A stretch of DNA of 64,000 bases from Psettodes erumei (GCA_016785225.1 JAFBJZ010000238.1:688001-752000), one strand, 5' to 3'; numbered from the stretch's first letter, positions 1 through 14,499 are shown. Notes: generated from the sequence alone by a model not told the origin. Program-made: numbers and translations.

Positions 1-1195
1 AGAAAACCTTTCCCATTAAACATGGTCATGATCAGATTAAAATCAGTTTGAACTCGATAAGTGCAGCTTTAACTAATAGTATGTGTAAGTGAACATGGCG
101 TTAGCTGAGTTACATTCTGACCAAGAAGAGTAATTAGTAATTTGTATAATTAATTATATTACATTTAAATCAAACATTTTAGTTCAGCTAGTAGGAATAC
201 TAATCACTACATACCAGCAATGTTGACATGGAAAAGATGAATCTGTCAACTTCAATTGGAAAATAAAATAGAGTGTTCTGTGATGCTAATCATTAATAAT
301 ATAACAATGCCTGTGACAGCCTCAAAAGTCTGCTGAAATAGGATTGTTCACTGCTGACACAGAGAATTTTTGCTTTGCTCTTTGTGGTTTCTTTGACATT
401 GACAAATGCATCACTTATCCTCTGCACAATATAGATTCAGGCCATGTATTGCAATCCTCCTGTGAATTTGACAGAATTACCTATAAGACGGTGTTATTCA
501 ATAAATCCTCGTCACAGGATCATGCACTGATGAAGTGGATTGACAGAGGAGTCTTGATTAAATGGTTGGCTCATCAAACCTCTGGTGTAGGGGAACATGT
601 CAGCACTATCAAATAATATTAGAATTTTACACATTTCCTTTCCCCTAAAGATTGTGTTCATCCATCAAAACTGGTATTGCACATACCAATGATGTGACTG
701 TTTCTTGGCCTTTGGCATTGTCACATTTTCAGTGGTTTGCTCAAGGCAGCACTTGAGTAAACCATGGATGTCATGATACCAAGATACCATGTGAAAACTA
801 CTGTTGATTGGTAAGAAAGGGATGCTTGAGTTTCTGATGCCAGTGGAAAAAATGTGCTATGTATATATAGATATGTAGTATATAGATACTAATGTATATG
901 TGAAAAACATGGTATAAAGCCCTTGGTTTCTCTACAAGGAGCTATGTAATGTATGATAAATGTCCTTGAATGGTGTTGCTTGAATGGGTGGTTAGTATAT
1001 TTGTTCTTTAGTATATAGAGTATACTAACATCACATTGCATTGCACAATTGTATGCATCCACAAATGAGTCACATTGCAGTGCTCATCTATGTCTATTCA
1101 GACTTAGTCAATGCTTAAAATATGGATGGTGCTGCAAATTCTGAATTGTTAATTGTTGAATAGTCACAATCATCCATTTAGTTCCTGAGTTAAAA
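1..1195. other. AT-rich non-coding stretch
   Basis: No gene is recognised. The only open frame of note (344-616, plus, 90 codons) has no motif, no recognisable splice context and no low-complexity bias that would mark it as coding. The sequence is AT-rich with short A and T runs. Confidence 0.6.
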
Positions 1196-1432
1196 AAATG
1201 TTTTGGCAGAACAATATGAGGTCACAGTGAAGCTGACCTTTGACCTTTTGGATATCAAATTTCATCATTTTATCTTATTCGACATTTGGATAAAATCTTT
1301 CCTGAATCACGTTCAAAAACATTTTCATGAAGTTACAGTGACCCTTGACCCAAAAAAATCATCAATTAACCCCAAGTAAATGTAATGTGCCAAATTTGTT
1401 ATCACATTCACAGGAATAGGATGGACATACAA
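1196..1432 (+). repeat. Fish interspersed repeat fragment (GTCACAGTGA / CCTTTGACC type)
   Basis: The block contains the phrases AGGTCACAGTGA, GACCTTTGACC and GTTACAGTGACCCTTGACC, followed by TTATCACATTCACAGGAATAGGATGGACATAC. I recognise this wording as a diverged copy of a repeat common in teleost genomes whose 3' part reads roughly 'cacattcacaagaatgggacagacg'. Boundaries are approximate and the parent family is not certain. Confidence 0.45.
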
Positions 1433-2835
1433 ACATGTATATGAATGGATGGACAATCTAAGCTGCTGCAGGTATCAGGGCCCAGGCTAAATTAGCTGGT
1501 ACTAGAATAATACACCTAAATTTCTGAACAAACTGCTGGCAGTTAAGTATCAATGTCTGTAATGTACTGTAGGTGCCAGGTTTTGACAAGGATGACGTGT
1601 GGAACAGTCTCAGTCCTTTTGATGAACACACATCTAGCAAACCATCTCAATTGTAAACCTACTCCCAATGATATCCACTCTCTATCACTGAATGAACATG
1701 TAGAAAAAGCCACCACCTATTCAAAAAGGAGGCATATATATGGATGAAAACTGACTTTGAACTACAGCAGCATTCTCTTTATATGAAACTGTGGACAGGT
1801 GTGATTAATTGTAGATTGTGGTAAAGTAAGAGGGGGAAAAGCCTTTAGCTTGTAGATTGTGACTGGCTGTGTTCCACTTCAAACACAGAACTTCGATTTT
1901 CTTCATTACTGGTCTTGGACTGCTTTTGGAGTCCAAGCTGAGACCCAGCAGAACACTGGCTCCTTTGACATGAATGCATATGACATTGGAATGCACTGTG
2001 AAAGAAAGTATTCAACTCTTTAATGGGGAAAGTTGTACGATAGCATATCACTCACTTTCAGGAGGCAATTGTTAATGGAATCAAATGTTAAATGTAAAAA
2101 AAAAACTGGCTCTGTGGTTGGCAGCATGTGGGCCTGTTTCCACTGCTTTGGCCACAGAAGAGATTTCAGCTCACTGTAAACTTATGAGTATTATAATTCT
2201 ATAAAATTAGCTTCACTCCCAAGTGAACAAAGGATTGCAAAACTCTACAGTTAGCATTATCATATTGTGAATATTGAATATATTGCTGAATATGTTCATA
2301 TTCACCTCTAAATTCTTATTCTGAACGTGTTTTGTGCTTTTGATTGCAGTCCTGACTGTAAGGCTACTTCCATAGGAAAGCCTGAGATGATGGAAATGTG
2401 AATGAAGTCAGGTTCAGCTTCACATTGTAATACATATATGCTGACTTTGACCTCAAATTATCTAATTGGTGCTTTCTTTCTGTACACTGCCCAAAATACA
2501 ATAATATGTACAAGGCTACTTCTTGATTTAAAAGATTTTAAGTAATGTTTCTCTGTGCCTACTGAATGTAAAGGGAAATGCTTGCTAACATGTTAACCAT
2601 AATAATTTTAGATGATGGTGCTGGTGTTTCATGAGGATGGAAGTACAGATTTACTTTATTCATCCTTTATTCATTCATTTGTTAAGCTTCATGAATACAC
2701 ACATTGTAGACAGAACACAGGTTACTTGAAATAGGTCTCAATAAATGCATTTATTGTTTTTCTTGAGTATCTCTGGTTCAAAACTACAGTAGCTAAGTAC
2801 AATGTGCATTGGACAACATCAGCATTTGTAACCTG
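1433..2835. other. Non-coding stretch, nothing recognised
   Basis: Short open frames here (for example 1553-1747 plus and 1805-2051 minus) overlap each other on opposite strands and carry no known motif. No repeat family was recognised. Confidence 0.55.
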
Positions 2836-3418
2836 AGCCCTGTACTATGAACCAGGATTTGTTAAACACTGGGGTTTCAGGGTTACGATGGTGGTTCACT
2901 ACATACCAGGGTGAATTGCCATGGTAGTTCTTGTTGAACAAAACATAAACGTAATTAAGTGTACTTACTGCTTTGAATTATGTTTCTTATATGTTGCTTA
3001 TTTGCTCTCAAGTGTGTTTGACTCCACTGGGTTTGCAGTTGAAAGAATGAGGCTAAAATTCAGACCTGCCATAAGAATATCTTATCAATACATTAATTTA
3101 ATGGAATATACAAATGTAATGGAATATACATTCAGACAGTTACTGATTTTTTTGTTTATGTGTTTAACACCTTCATATTTGTCTAATATCTTATACAATC
3201 TAAAATATTCCACTGACGTTGACAGTGGACATGTCCATGTTTGTTTTTGGTCATCCCTGCAAACTACACCCCTTTCATGTGAAACCCTGGGTTGACTTAC
3301 CGAGTTGGTAACTACCTTCATATGACCACCAAGTGAGACTGAGGTTGTTAGGTTTAGTGAAGCCAGATAATGAAAAGATATCCCAGGTATGTTGAACTTG
3401 CTTCATAGTACAAGCCTC
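2836..3418. mobile_element. Non-autonomous DNA transposon (MITE-like) with GTACTATGAA ends
   Basis: The left end reads GCCCTGTACTATGAACC (from 2837). The right end, read on the minus strand, is GGCTTGTACTATGAAGC (3416 back). These form terminal inverted repeats about 580 bp apart, and the interior has no transposase frame. The wording 'GCCTGTACTAYGAA' is one I associate with PIF/Harbinger-like short elements of fish, but that family label is from memory. The expected 3-bp target duplication is not clear at these ends. The 124-codon open frame inside (2921-3295) is AT-rich and has no transposase motif. Confidence 0.55.
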
Positions 3419-4320
3419 TGTTCTTTATTTGTTTGTTTTTTTGGTATTGTTTTTATTTAGGATATATATAGTATCTTCAGTAGGAATCAGTGGGATTGGG
3501 ACACATGTCTTTACTTGCAGATATACTGTAATTTTTATCTGTAATTGTAATCTGTGAAACAATTTGCTTAAATGACTGCCAAGCATATCTGTGAAGTGAA
3601 ATACCCTGTTATCTCACCTAACCCTAACCCTCTTTAGAAACTCACCGATACACAGTGACCGCCTATTATGTTCTGTTATTAGGGTTTGTGACCTTTTGTG
3701 ACCTTTAAAAAATAGACACTGATCCATTAAAAGGAGAGGAACTGCTGATAAACAGAAGAGATTCACCAGAACACAGGACTGAAACAGGCTAAAAAGAGAA
3801 TATCTCAGTGTTCATTATGTCCCGCTGGTCTCACTTGAACTTTTCTGCATGTGTGTGTGTACTTGCCTCTTTATCAGTGTCTAAATGTTGCATCAGCCTG
3901 TGGTTATTGTTGATGCTTCTGCTGCCGCAGGCTTCACAGTTGCCAGAGATTCAGCTTATTGCAGCTCTTAAGCTTTCTGAACAGGCAGCGAGAGAGTACA
4001 ACACAAATGTAATCCAACTATACTCACTGGGGTCACACTGCATTCAGTGTTAAATGTTAGGATCAAGAGCTCAAGATTAAGGAACCTGAAGAATGTAATT
4101 GGAAGTTAAGCAATATGAGTGTAACCTTCACAATATGTTGTAGATATTCTGCTACTGTACCACACACTATGATCCATCTGCATGACAATGTGAAACAAGG
4201 TTGAAAGTGCCAAAAAATTCAATAGGGTACTTAAAATTATTAACCTGTAAACAACTAATATGTGGTTTATAGCACATTATAATGTTGTTGTTGTGTTGAT
4301 TCATGTATTTTTCGACAGCT
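3419..4320. other. Non-coding stretch, nothing recognised
   Basis: A short telomere-like phrase (CACCTAACCCTAACCC, near 3616) is present only once and is not an array. The 81-codon frame at 3808-4053 lacks any motif. Confidence 0.5.
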
Positions 4321-4595
4321 ATTACCTATTTGTGCGGGGTTGCATGTTCTCCCCTGTACCTGAGTGGGTATCCTCTGGCTGCTCCAGTTTCTTACCAAGG
4401 CCCTGCAGGTTAGGTTAATCTAATCTGCCTACAGATGTGACATGAATGGTTGTTTGTCTCTATGTGTCAGTCGTGTGATAGACTGGGAACCTGTCCAGGG
4501 TGTACCTTGCCTTTTGCCCACTAACAGCTGAGATTGGCTCTGACCTTCCTGTGACCCTCAGAGGATGAACTCAATATAACTATAAATCCATCAAT
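4321..4595 (+). repeat. Common teleost interspersed repeat (GTGCGGGGTTGCATGTTCTCC type)
   Basis: The block begins with GTGCGGGGTTGCATGTTCTC and continues with a GGTTAGGTTAAT phrase, TGGTTGTTTGTCTCTATGTG, TGATAGACTGGGAACCTGTC and CAGGGTGTACCTTGCC, ending near GTGACCCTCAGAGGATGAAC. This order of phrases matches a very abundant fish repeat that usually ends in a GGATGGATGG tail. The copy is diverged and I cannot say whether the parent is a SINE or a LINE 3' end. A second fragment of the same family lies at 14500-14616. Confidence 0.7.
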
Positions 4596-5884
4596 CTGAT
4601 CAGTTAAAGCTTTTACTGAATGGTAAACATTGCTGTATACAGTACAAACACATTAATAAACATTTAAAATGACATATCTGCTTGAAACAAGATGTAAACT
4701 GATAACAACTGAACATATTTTAACACGCTTAACATGTTACCTTGTGCTAAATGAAAAAATCACATGCTGAATTCTTACACCTATATTTTAAACCCAATTT
4801 TGGGGCTTTTCAGAGTCTGTTGCCATGCAGGAACTTTTGGTCAAAAGATATACAGATTTTTTTTTTTTTACCTTGTATCAACTCTCAGAGTGTCCTTGAA
4901 TTCACAACCAGGAAACCAGATTTTCAAAAAAACTTTGTAGGGAACTGCAGAGTCACACAATGATAACATAAATTTAGCAACAAAACAAACCAAAAACAAA
5001 AAAAAACAAGACTACTGTGATGGATTGCCTATCTCAATCTAATTTCAATTGCAAACCAAAATCAAAGCAAAATGAGCTAAAACAACCAGATATTAAATCA
5101 ACCAAGACAATGAGTGCACATGGCATTTATTAGTTAAATGACAAAAACATGTCATGCAATTGGTACGACCCATTAAATACAGAGAACTAACTCCCCCGCT
5201 TTAAGGATGTGACAAGACAAAGCTGCATTATTTAAAATAATAACAAAAGAATAACAATAAGATGGAGAAAAGAACAGCTCTCTGCAGGTCTTCTGAGGGA
5301 CAGTATTTCTTACAATATTAATGTTATTAATGCAACTTTCAAGGCTAGTGTATGTAGTATTGACATCATTCAGCCTTACTTCATTCCGGAGCATTATGTT
5401 TGAGATTGATGTCCAGCTGCACACTGAGGATTTCATTCATGAACCTGATGCCTTCAGGACAACCACAGAGCTTGTTGCACAGCCAATTCTACTGCTGCTA
5501 CAATGTGGGTCTGCATATCTGAATGGAAAATACACGCTCCTGATATTAAGCTTACAAGTACAAACCAATGCTCCTTTATCCTGCATCCTGGATACGCTGT
5601 AGCTAAGAATCACAATGCAGACAGTTTTACAGCCTCAGCTTCCACTGAAAGTCTTGAAGGAAAACAAAAAGCCATGAAAATGTTTCTATCAGTCCCCATC
5701 AATGTCTGTGTTCACAGTTCAGTTTCTCAGCTGCCACTATCAGTGAAAAGACAACACCCCAAGGTGAGCAGTCACTTACAGGTCAGCCTCTGTATTGAAG
5801 CTCACTAAATTACTACTGCTTAACTTACTGTTATTCAGAAGCAGGCCTTTGGTGTTATAGATTAGTGTGTGTTATGGATTATAT
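4596..5884. other. Non-coding stretch, nothing recognised
   Basis: Contains a T10 run near 4858 and A-rich tracts near 4985. Open frames at 5173-5436 (minus), 5321-5602 and 5503-5808 (plus) overlap on both strands and show no motif. Confidence 0.5.
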
Positions 5885-5972
5885 GAAAGCATTTATATGG
5901 TCCTGCATTTATATAGCACTTCTTGTCTTCTCAACCACTCAAAGTGCTTTTACACTGCAAGCCAAATTCACC

Positions 5973-6004
<32 letters not shown>

Positions 6005-6155
6005 TTCATACAGTGCTTCTACACTTTTCAGTACTTTTCTATTATACTCACCCTGTCACACATTCATGATACGTCAGGGGCAATTTGGAGTTCAGTCTTT
6101 GACAAAGAGACTGAAGGAGCCAGGAATCAAAACATCAACCTTCCAATAAGTGGAT
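5885..6155 (+). repeat. Teleost interspersed repeat (TTTATATAGCACTT / ACTCAAAGTGCTTTTACACT type)
   Basis: The copy contains GCATTTATATAGCACTTCTT, AACCACTCAAAGTGCTTTTA, CCCATTCACACACAC with an embedded (CA)n run near 5978-6003, and ends with GGAGCCAGGAATCAAAAC. This is the order seen in a widespread fish repeat whose 3' end is usually 'ggagccgggattcgaacc'. Further members lie at 14617-14696 (3' part, plus), 24225-24410 (minus, near full) and 37565-37668 (minus, 5' part). The two 94-96-codon frames here are shadows of the repeat. Confidence 0.7.
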
Positions 6156-9100
6156 GACTCACTGTACTTAGTAAACTAAATATCTGTGAAATTACATTGG
6201 TTCTCAGCAACACATCTGCTAGGAGGAATATGTCAAGGTAACCAACACCAGCACAAATAGATTGTTTCTCTACAGTGGTGTTCATTTTCAAACTATTAAC
6301 AAACTATGAATTTTTCCAGATATTGAAGCATTGTTTGAATATGTAAATGCAGTTCAGTTGCTGTTCAATTAAGTTAAAATTATATTCTTCATATATATTT
6401 GTCACATTAATTTTGAAGTTGATGTCATCATTAATGTATCACCAAATAAAGTGGATGTTAATACTAATATATACACTATAGGACGTGAATATTAGGATTG
6501 AAATACTTGTGACAGAATTATGAATACTCCTCTGTATGTATGTATGTCAGTGTAGTTGGAGGTGCAGAGAGCGTAATGATAACTAAATGAATTATTACTA
6601 GTCTGATTCAGAATTAATCACAAACAACTTGAAAAGAAAGTACTTGTTACTCAGTTTCACAGATAATAATCAACTATTCATTCCTTAATGATTCATTAGT
6701 ATCAGTTTCAGTGAAAAGCTGAAAAAAAGAGAAAAAAAGGCTCTGTCTCTCCCAAGGGAAATTACATTTCACACATAGTAATGCCATTTATTTTTTCAAC
6801 TATGCTTCTGTCATGTCACCTCACTTATTTACTAAAACTGAGTTATCTTGGCTTTTCCTGGTATGGGTGAATCTACAATACTGTTATACAATATGATAGC
6901 AGCTTTTTCACATCCATCTTGCCTGGTAACAGCATCCTGTCTTCAGGTTACAACAGAGATACCTGTGTTTTGTCACTCAACTGTCACTTTTTGAGTAATT
7001 TTCTGTTTTTCTCTGGTGCTGCTGAAGATTTAGGTTGTTCCCATTTCATGTAAGCATAAATTGTTTGTGTGTCAAGGTCACTAATGTCCAATAATCCTTT
7101 AAGGACTGCAGTATTCTCAAACTAAATTTGGCATTTGAAAGCTTTGTGTTTGTTCAGCATTCATTAGCAGGCATGTGCACATATAGAAATCAAAGGGGAC
7201 TAGAGTCCTCCAGTGTGTGTGTGCATGACTGTGCATGTGGAGCTTCCCTGTCAAACCAATATATTGACTGAATAGAAGATCAGAATATCAGGTGATAGAC
7301 TTTGACACAGTCAGTCACACAGTCAATAAGACAGACAGGCAGGCAGGTGATGTGATGTTTTGTGATGGTTTTTCTTGGCTTGTGTGGAAGTTATTGGTCA
7401 TGAACAAACAACTAAGCTACCAGTGGCTTCAGTTTATAGCTAATTATCCAAAAGGCAAAAACAAATACAACGTCTTGCTTACGTACATGCATGAGCATTA
7501 ACTAATGTAATAGGTTAGTTAAGGTTTAGCTATGGTGATTTATCATGGTAGACAGGCTCATGTACTGTACTTAAGGGGTGACGCTATAGGTGAATACAGT
7601 AAGATTTGTACCTATTAACATCATCACCACCAACACATTGATATTCAAATGAGGTACGTACTAACTAAAATGCACTAATTTTCATACAATTATGTCAAGG
7701 TACTGCAGGAAAATGCAGAAAAAACCCCCAAAAAGATATCACCAAGGACATTCCGTAGTTAATGGTTTACGGTCAGGACTTATATTACAATTTTTCCCCT
7801 GAATGTATAAATATGCAGATTAGCTTATTTGGTCAATTTATTCATTTTGTTGAGTAATTTGCATTTCAAGAATTTGTGTGAGATTGAAGGTATTAAAATA
7901 AATTGGCAGGTAAATCAGATATTTGCTACTATATTTTACTTTTTGTTTTAAAACATTTGTGCCCTTTTTCTGACTTCTTTCTTTCTGACTCCTACCCCGT
8001 TAAATGTTTGTTAGTCATCCCTGTTAGTTAAATGATTTAGTGAGCAAAATAACTGAAAGATTAAATCAGTGGTCCCTTTAATAGTGCTCCTGGTGCTTTA
8101 CTCTGTATAGATAGGTCCAATTCAGGTCAATTTAGAGGGGTTTAATAACAGTTTACCCTTGGCTATGGCCTGTTTAAATCACTAAAGCACAAGTTCATCA
8201 GGAGCTAATTAACACTCAAGGGCACTCTTATGAGGCTTTTCATGGGTTTACAGTGGAACAAGACATGAGCATTAGACACTAAACATTCCTGAAAAACACA
8301 GTGAGCAACTAGATAAGAAAGAAGTTCACTTAAGCCCCACAAAAAAAGTGTTCAGCCACACAAATTTGATCATTTCTCAGAATAGCCCTGAAATGTTTAA
8401 TTTTTTAAAAATTACTGTCATTTTCAACCCAGCCTAATTTTCATAGCTTTTGTCATTGTAATTTGTTAAATTTTTCATTATCTAGTTCAAAGTAGTGCAG
8501 TACCATGATGCTTTATGTGTTATGCTAGAGCACACCACAAACAGTACACACACAGGGCCAATGAAGTTAAAAAATGATTTTACAGCACTTCTCAGCAAAG
8601 CAACACTAACACTCTCTGTCTACATCGGAGTATTAGAGTAAACATGATTATTGTGCCATCAGTGTGTTCATTTAACTGGGTTGGGCATTTTTAGAACCCT
8701 TCACAAAACCAGACATTTTCAGTAGGAGCGTTCGAGGCATCAACAAGATCATGTTTAAACAACTGGAATGTGTATTTATCTCAAAATGCAATTTGACAGC
8801 TGAAATCTGAATAGGTATTAGGATAAATATGTTTTTATTCATATTTTTTGATGCCAATTTTCCATATCCACACTTCTGCAAAAGGTGTGGAAATGCAACT
8901 ATATAAAAAGCTGGTACGTTTAAGATACATTTTCCATGACGCTCTCTGAGTGACTGCTGTATCAAGGGTTAACAGGAGCTCAGTCACAAGGACACTTATT
9001 TTTCATTGGCAGCTTAATGGACTGCAGTCTGTCCCTCGAGTTTGTTTTGAGTGAAGACTGGAGTCTGAGGGCCTGAAGATTACAAATGACTGAGAGGGAA

Positions 9101-9978
9101 CAGAGACATGAAGAGTCATTCCAGTGGCAGGAGGACTCAATCAAAACTGCTACCAGAGAGACATCTGACGGTACAACATAATTTGTTGTTAAAGTGGGTT
9201 TGGGATTTAATTTGAAAACCAATAACCCATCAACTGCCTTATTCTATTACACAACACTCACCTGTTTCAAATTACACACGGGGATGTTATGTAATTATGA
9301 ACTTTCAGCCCATGCAGAAAATCATGCTTTCATAATTCTTAGTGTTTGTAATTGTATAAACAAGAGCATTATTATGTAAGCTTAGTGCCAGTTTGCCAGA
9401 TTGAGCAACCCATAATGTGAGAGAGCATGAAATCTAATATCCCATGAGGCTATGAAATGTGGGACATGACTGCACATTGCCAGCTGAGACAGCACAGTAC
9501 ACTAAAACAGAAAGAACTTCAGAGACAACAGGAGAGCTCATGAGAAGTGCACTTCAGGGCTACTCCTAGTCTGGTCTCAAGTCTGTTCTTAATGTTTGAC
9601 ACGTCTTGGTCTCTTGGGGGCTTGCTCTTGGATTTGTTTTGGCCCTATTGCACCATGACAGTCTTCATTTTTTGAGACTGTACTGTGAGAAGGGACAAGA
9701 TTTTGGGTGAAGTGAAGGACACTATGTAGGTTGAAGAGAGACTGTATATAATGACAAACATGCATGCTCAAAGGCTGCAGAGCGATCAGGTTTCTCTCTC
9801 TTTCTCTGACTTTCACCGTGCACCTGTGTCTCTGTCTGTCTCCCAGCTATCAGCCATACTGTCTGCTGGGTGAGGCCATACTGAGCTGAGGACTTTCTTC
9901 ATGGAAGACCTTAACCTAATGAAGATCTTGGCTGGATCACACAGTCACTGCATTATTTATGGTGATCCCCACCACTGT
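6156..9978. other. Long AT-rich unique stretch, no gene
   Basis: No coding exon, RNA gene or well-defined repeat was recognised in 3.8 kb. Scattered frames of 60-97 codons have no motifs and occur on both strands. There are small direct repeats such as GTATGTATGTATGT near 6533. Confidence 0.5.
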
Positions 9979-9980
9979 GT

Positions 9981-9997
9981 ACACACACACACACATG

Positions 9998-10024
<27 letters not shown>
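9981..10024. repeat. (AC)n microsatellite
   Basis: About 22 AC units with one ATGC interruption near 9995. Confidence 0.97.
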
Positions 10025-10028
<4 letters not shown>

Positions 10029-13000
10029 TACCACCATTGTTCCTCATTAAATTTGGATGAGCTAGCCTATTGGGTAGAGAATCCCACAATAAACCATTTG
10101 ACTTCTTCTGTCTTATATTCTTCCATTTTTTCCTTCTTTTTCTTCCCGAGGGGGACCTTGCTTCATCATCTTCCAACTCTTTACTTTTTCTCACATCATT
10201 GCTTTTGCATTTCTCCATATTTTCTGTCTTCCTTTCTTTCATTTAAATTATGGAAAACTTCATACATGTTCATACAATAATATTTGTATTCATGTATTTG
10301 GTCATCCATAAATTTAAATTAAAATTTTCAGATATTTTTAGAAACAGTGAAATTGTATCCTCAAAGATGATTTTTTTTTGCAGTACACAGTGAAGATGCC
10401 CTTTTCAAGTAACTCCTAATTTCTACTCTGAAAAAACACAGTCAGAAGATTTTCAAAATCGTGACTTTTAGGGTTTCATTTAGTAGGAAACATATCAAGG
10501 AATTGCCCCTTTATTGACTGATTAATACAATTATCCCTGTGAATGTTTTCTGATCAGCCATTGTTATCATCCAGATTTTGTTAGGTTTAGGCAAAAATAC
10601 CAATTATGTACAATTAAGTTATGCTCACACCTTGTTGAAACATCTGACCTCAGCCTTTCAAGGATTTATGGCACCACTGTGTTTCATTTTGCTCCTTTCT
10701 TACATTAATTCACAAACTTAAACCACAAATTCACACTTTTTTTTCTGTGGACACAAATCTTCATCAAAGGCCTTTTATCCCCGTCTTACTAAGCAAAAGC
10801 TAATGCCTGTAAAGCTGACACAATCAACTATCCCACACCACAAGGGAGAAGAAACCAAACAACGTGAGAGAGAGAGAGAGAGAGCAACAACATCCAATGT
10901 GAACAGATTTTTTTTCCTTTTTTACTCTGTGGCTGGAAATCAGCTGTGTTCCTTTCTGCTGCTGATAGCCACTAACAGCCAATGTAGCAGTATTTAAAAT
11001 CACAGAAATACATAAACACATATGGACACATGCATGCTTGCTTTGCACTGCTTGAAAGAACTTCCATCTGACTAAATTGGCTTTCCTCCCCTGGGAACCG
11101 AAGAGATAAAATAAGAAAGAATTTTATTAATTCTATTAATGAAGGAAATTCCTGTGTCATCAAAAAGCAGTCTAAATTGGATGTATAATAAATAAACAAA
11201 TTTTAAAAATGAGGGGAATGATTAAGGTCACTGCATATTACTGCATATTATATATTTGCATGATGTCAGTCAGCATCAATATGCCCAAGTATCACATGCA
11301 TTTTCTTCAGGAAATGCCTTTCTACCTTATTTTATAATGATGGCTTTTACTCTTTTGTTTACATTATTGATAAGCTCTCATCATCAGCTGCAGTGAAGTC
11401 AGAGGAAAATGTTTATTAAGAAAAAGCAGCGGAAGAGAGTGCCTTAAAGAGACTGAACAGTAAATGTAGAAATGATTCATCTCAGTCTAAGGGGTTTGTC
11501 CCCTTTGTATCTGTACTCAGCATCAACTGAGCCAGAGACCTCCTCTCTTCCCTTTTATTTAATTGAAAAATATCAAAGTTAAAGGTCTATGGATCTTCTA
11601 GGTTAAGGCTGCCCTCATCAGAAAAATATTAGCATCATAGTAACTTTATCCTGAGAAGTGTCTTTTAGTAATAGTAAAACTAATACATGTTATTAGTTAC
11701 CTGGCTCTCAGAAGTAAAGGTGGACAAAGTGATACATTGACACATAACTCCTCTTCGGGAGGAGGTCACTATTGATCTCACCGCTTACCAACAGTCAGTG
11801 ATTGTTTCAACCATGATGCTTCCATAATCTTCAGCAAGTGCTACGACCTTGATATCAAACATGAACGAAGGCACTCGCAAGGTATGCAGGACATTCTGAC
11901 CCAATGACCTAGGTTATGGTGCCACCGCTAAGTCAAAATCTCAACATTGTACACAACAACATTAAAATTAGTTGCTGGATTTCCTTTACATTTTCTGTGA
12001 ACTTTCAAGGTCCCCAGGGAATGAATCCTCAGAGTTTAAATGACTCCAACTTCAATACATTACAATGGGTGTAATGAACCTCATAGCTTCTAGAGGACAC
12101 TGGGGTGAGGTATGACACCTTAAATCCTTCTGTGACCAAATGAACGCAGCCTCAAGACTAGTTTAACAGTCAGAGACACTACAGCAAATTCCACCCCATA
12201 TATTTATTACATGGACATTAAAAAAGTACTATTCAGGTGCAGAGTGTTTTCTGAGAGTGAGGAAGCTTGGACTCTGGTCCCTCTGGTCAAGTTCCTGTAA
12301 AGAACTACCAAGAAAAGTTCCTGTAGGGGAAAAGGCAAAAAAAGTCTTTTGTCTGTGCTGATCACTGCAAAAATGGGGACAACATATTAATAAACCTGAT
12401 GCTTGAGTGTCTGCCCCTTCTAGTTGGATGAGAAAATACATACACCTTGACTCTGTGATAAGCTGAGATAAATCATTTGGTATATAAGGCAATGCCTCGT
12501 GTGTGGCATTTATTTAACTGCACTCTGGGTTATAGCTACAGTGCTGGTAATTAACATAGTGTCATCAAAAGCTGTGTAGTTGCAGATGTTCACAATGTAT
12601 ACACACTCAGCCATGTGAAAAATAGCCTCTGTGTGTAATTGGATTGCATGGTTTTTCACATAGACTTGGACATTGCACCATAATGATTTAGCATGGGCAG
12701 ATTTTTGCACAATACTAGAATTTTGTGCTATCCTGCTGAAAATGGTGTACATTCACCAGCTCATAAAGGAGATGCAAATGAGAGATTGGTGTGTTTGCAG
12801 CATGCAGGCTGATCATTATGAAAGCCACAACCATTTGCTTCTCGAGCCAAGAAACAAATGATTTCTCCTGCATGGAAGATTTAAGAAAAATCCACAATTG
12901 CTCTAAAGGTGAGAGAATGCAAGTAATCTGTCTGAATGAGCCAACTTTAAAGCTCCAATCTGCAACAGTTGTAAAGACTCATATAATCATTATCATATTA

Positions 13001-14499
13001 TCATCATTATGCATTTATCATTATATTATCAACACAGTCTTTACAGAGGGTCGATGTACATCTTCTACCATACACTCAAGCATGACACAAAGTTTGGGTC
13101 AATTAAGCACAGTATTTGCAATACAATCAATACATTTTATTGAGTGTATTCGGAATTAAGAAGTTTAATGTTAAGTTTCAAGAACTTAACTGTTAAGGAA
13201 ATGAAAAGCCTTGCTACCTTCACTGTCAAATATTTATCAAATATGTCCAGCCTGCATAGGCATGATTAATGACATCTGATTAACTCTCTGATTTGTTCAA
13301 CAATCCAAGTAGGGATGCTTTCTGGGCCTGTTGATACTTGCTTATCCTTGCTGGAGAGGCAACCAATTATGACTAATTCTATGACTTCAAAGGTTTGTAG
13401 GTGCCATTAAAAATGGAGATGTCTTCTTGTGACAGAGCCAGAAGGATAGTGACAGAAACATTGCTTCAACAATAGCTGCATTGACCCAGCTATACACATT
13501 CTTGTCAGTCAACTTACTCTTGAATTAATATTTCTCTAAACAACCCTAAAACCACCTCCTAGCAACAACTACTACAAAATGAAGATGTCTTCAGTGTCTA
13601 CAGTGATGTCTATAGTGCAAAAATATCCCCATAAAAGACCAAACAACTAACAGTTTGAACCCAAGACAGAGTCAGTATCAAAGTATAGCAAATGGCAATT
13701 CAATGTGATTAACAAGCAAGAGTCCTTGAGTTCAAAAGGGGTTATCTGTATTCTATTCCTGCATGTACTTGGTAAATGTCATGGAAATCTGCCCTTTAGA
13801 TTTTCAAATTTCTTCAAAAGCCTATGCAGTGGCCTGATGCTTATAGACTAATGAGATTATTTCAGAGAGCAGTAGAAAACAGTTATCGGATGTCTGTCTG
13901 TAGCTTGTTCCCCCAACTCTTTTTTAACAAAGTTTTACCCTGTGTACAGTAGTGTGGTGTGGAATAGAGTACTGCATTTAAAATTTCAGGCTTTAAAGCC
14001 TTCTGGAGGAGAAAATTACTTTGTCTAACCACATCATTGGCTTGCTTTCATTTAGCTCTGTGATGAACACTTATTCACATTAACATGATTCATAGTCTGG
14101 AGTCAGGAATTCAAAGTGGACTCAACCTACATGCTAAAAAATCCCTTATCTTATATAATTGTCTGTTTTCCAGTTTAGAGATCCAGCAGTGTCCAATTCT
14201 TGTTGCTGAAGACAAAGACAGCCCCACGATACTGTATTTGCCTACAGGAGAATGCAGTGCCTTTTCCCTTTTGCACTCTTTTACCTGGCAGGCATATTAT
14301 GTTATGTTATGATAAACTGGGACACTACTGTAATTACTGGCTCATAAAAACCCTCAGTATGCTCAGTCTGGAACAGTGCACAGTACAAATAATGAGACAA
14401 AAATGAAATGAAAAAATGAGAAATGACATGAACCACGAATGGTTTGGAGAACCAACAACAGGTGATTTTGCTTACTGATGTTGAGCATGACTGGCTGTC
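10025..14499. other. Unique AT-rich stretch with a short (GA)n tract
   Basis: A pure (GA)n run lies at 10866-10884. No coding exon or repeat family was recognised. The 122-codon frame at 12791-13159 is made of AT-rich codons with no motif. Confidence 0.5.

Noticed and set aside
344..616. 90-codon plus-strand frame near the left end
   Set aside because: No motif, no splice signals in the right places and AT-rich codon use like its surroundings.
3610..3640. Telomere-like CCCTAACCC
   Set aside because: Only two units are present; not an interstitial telomeric array.
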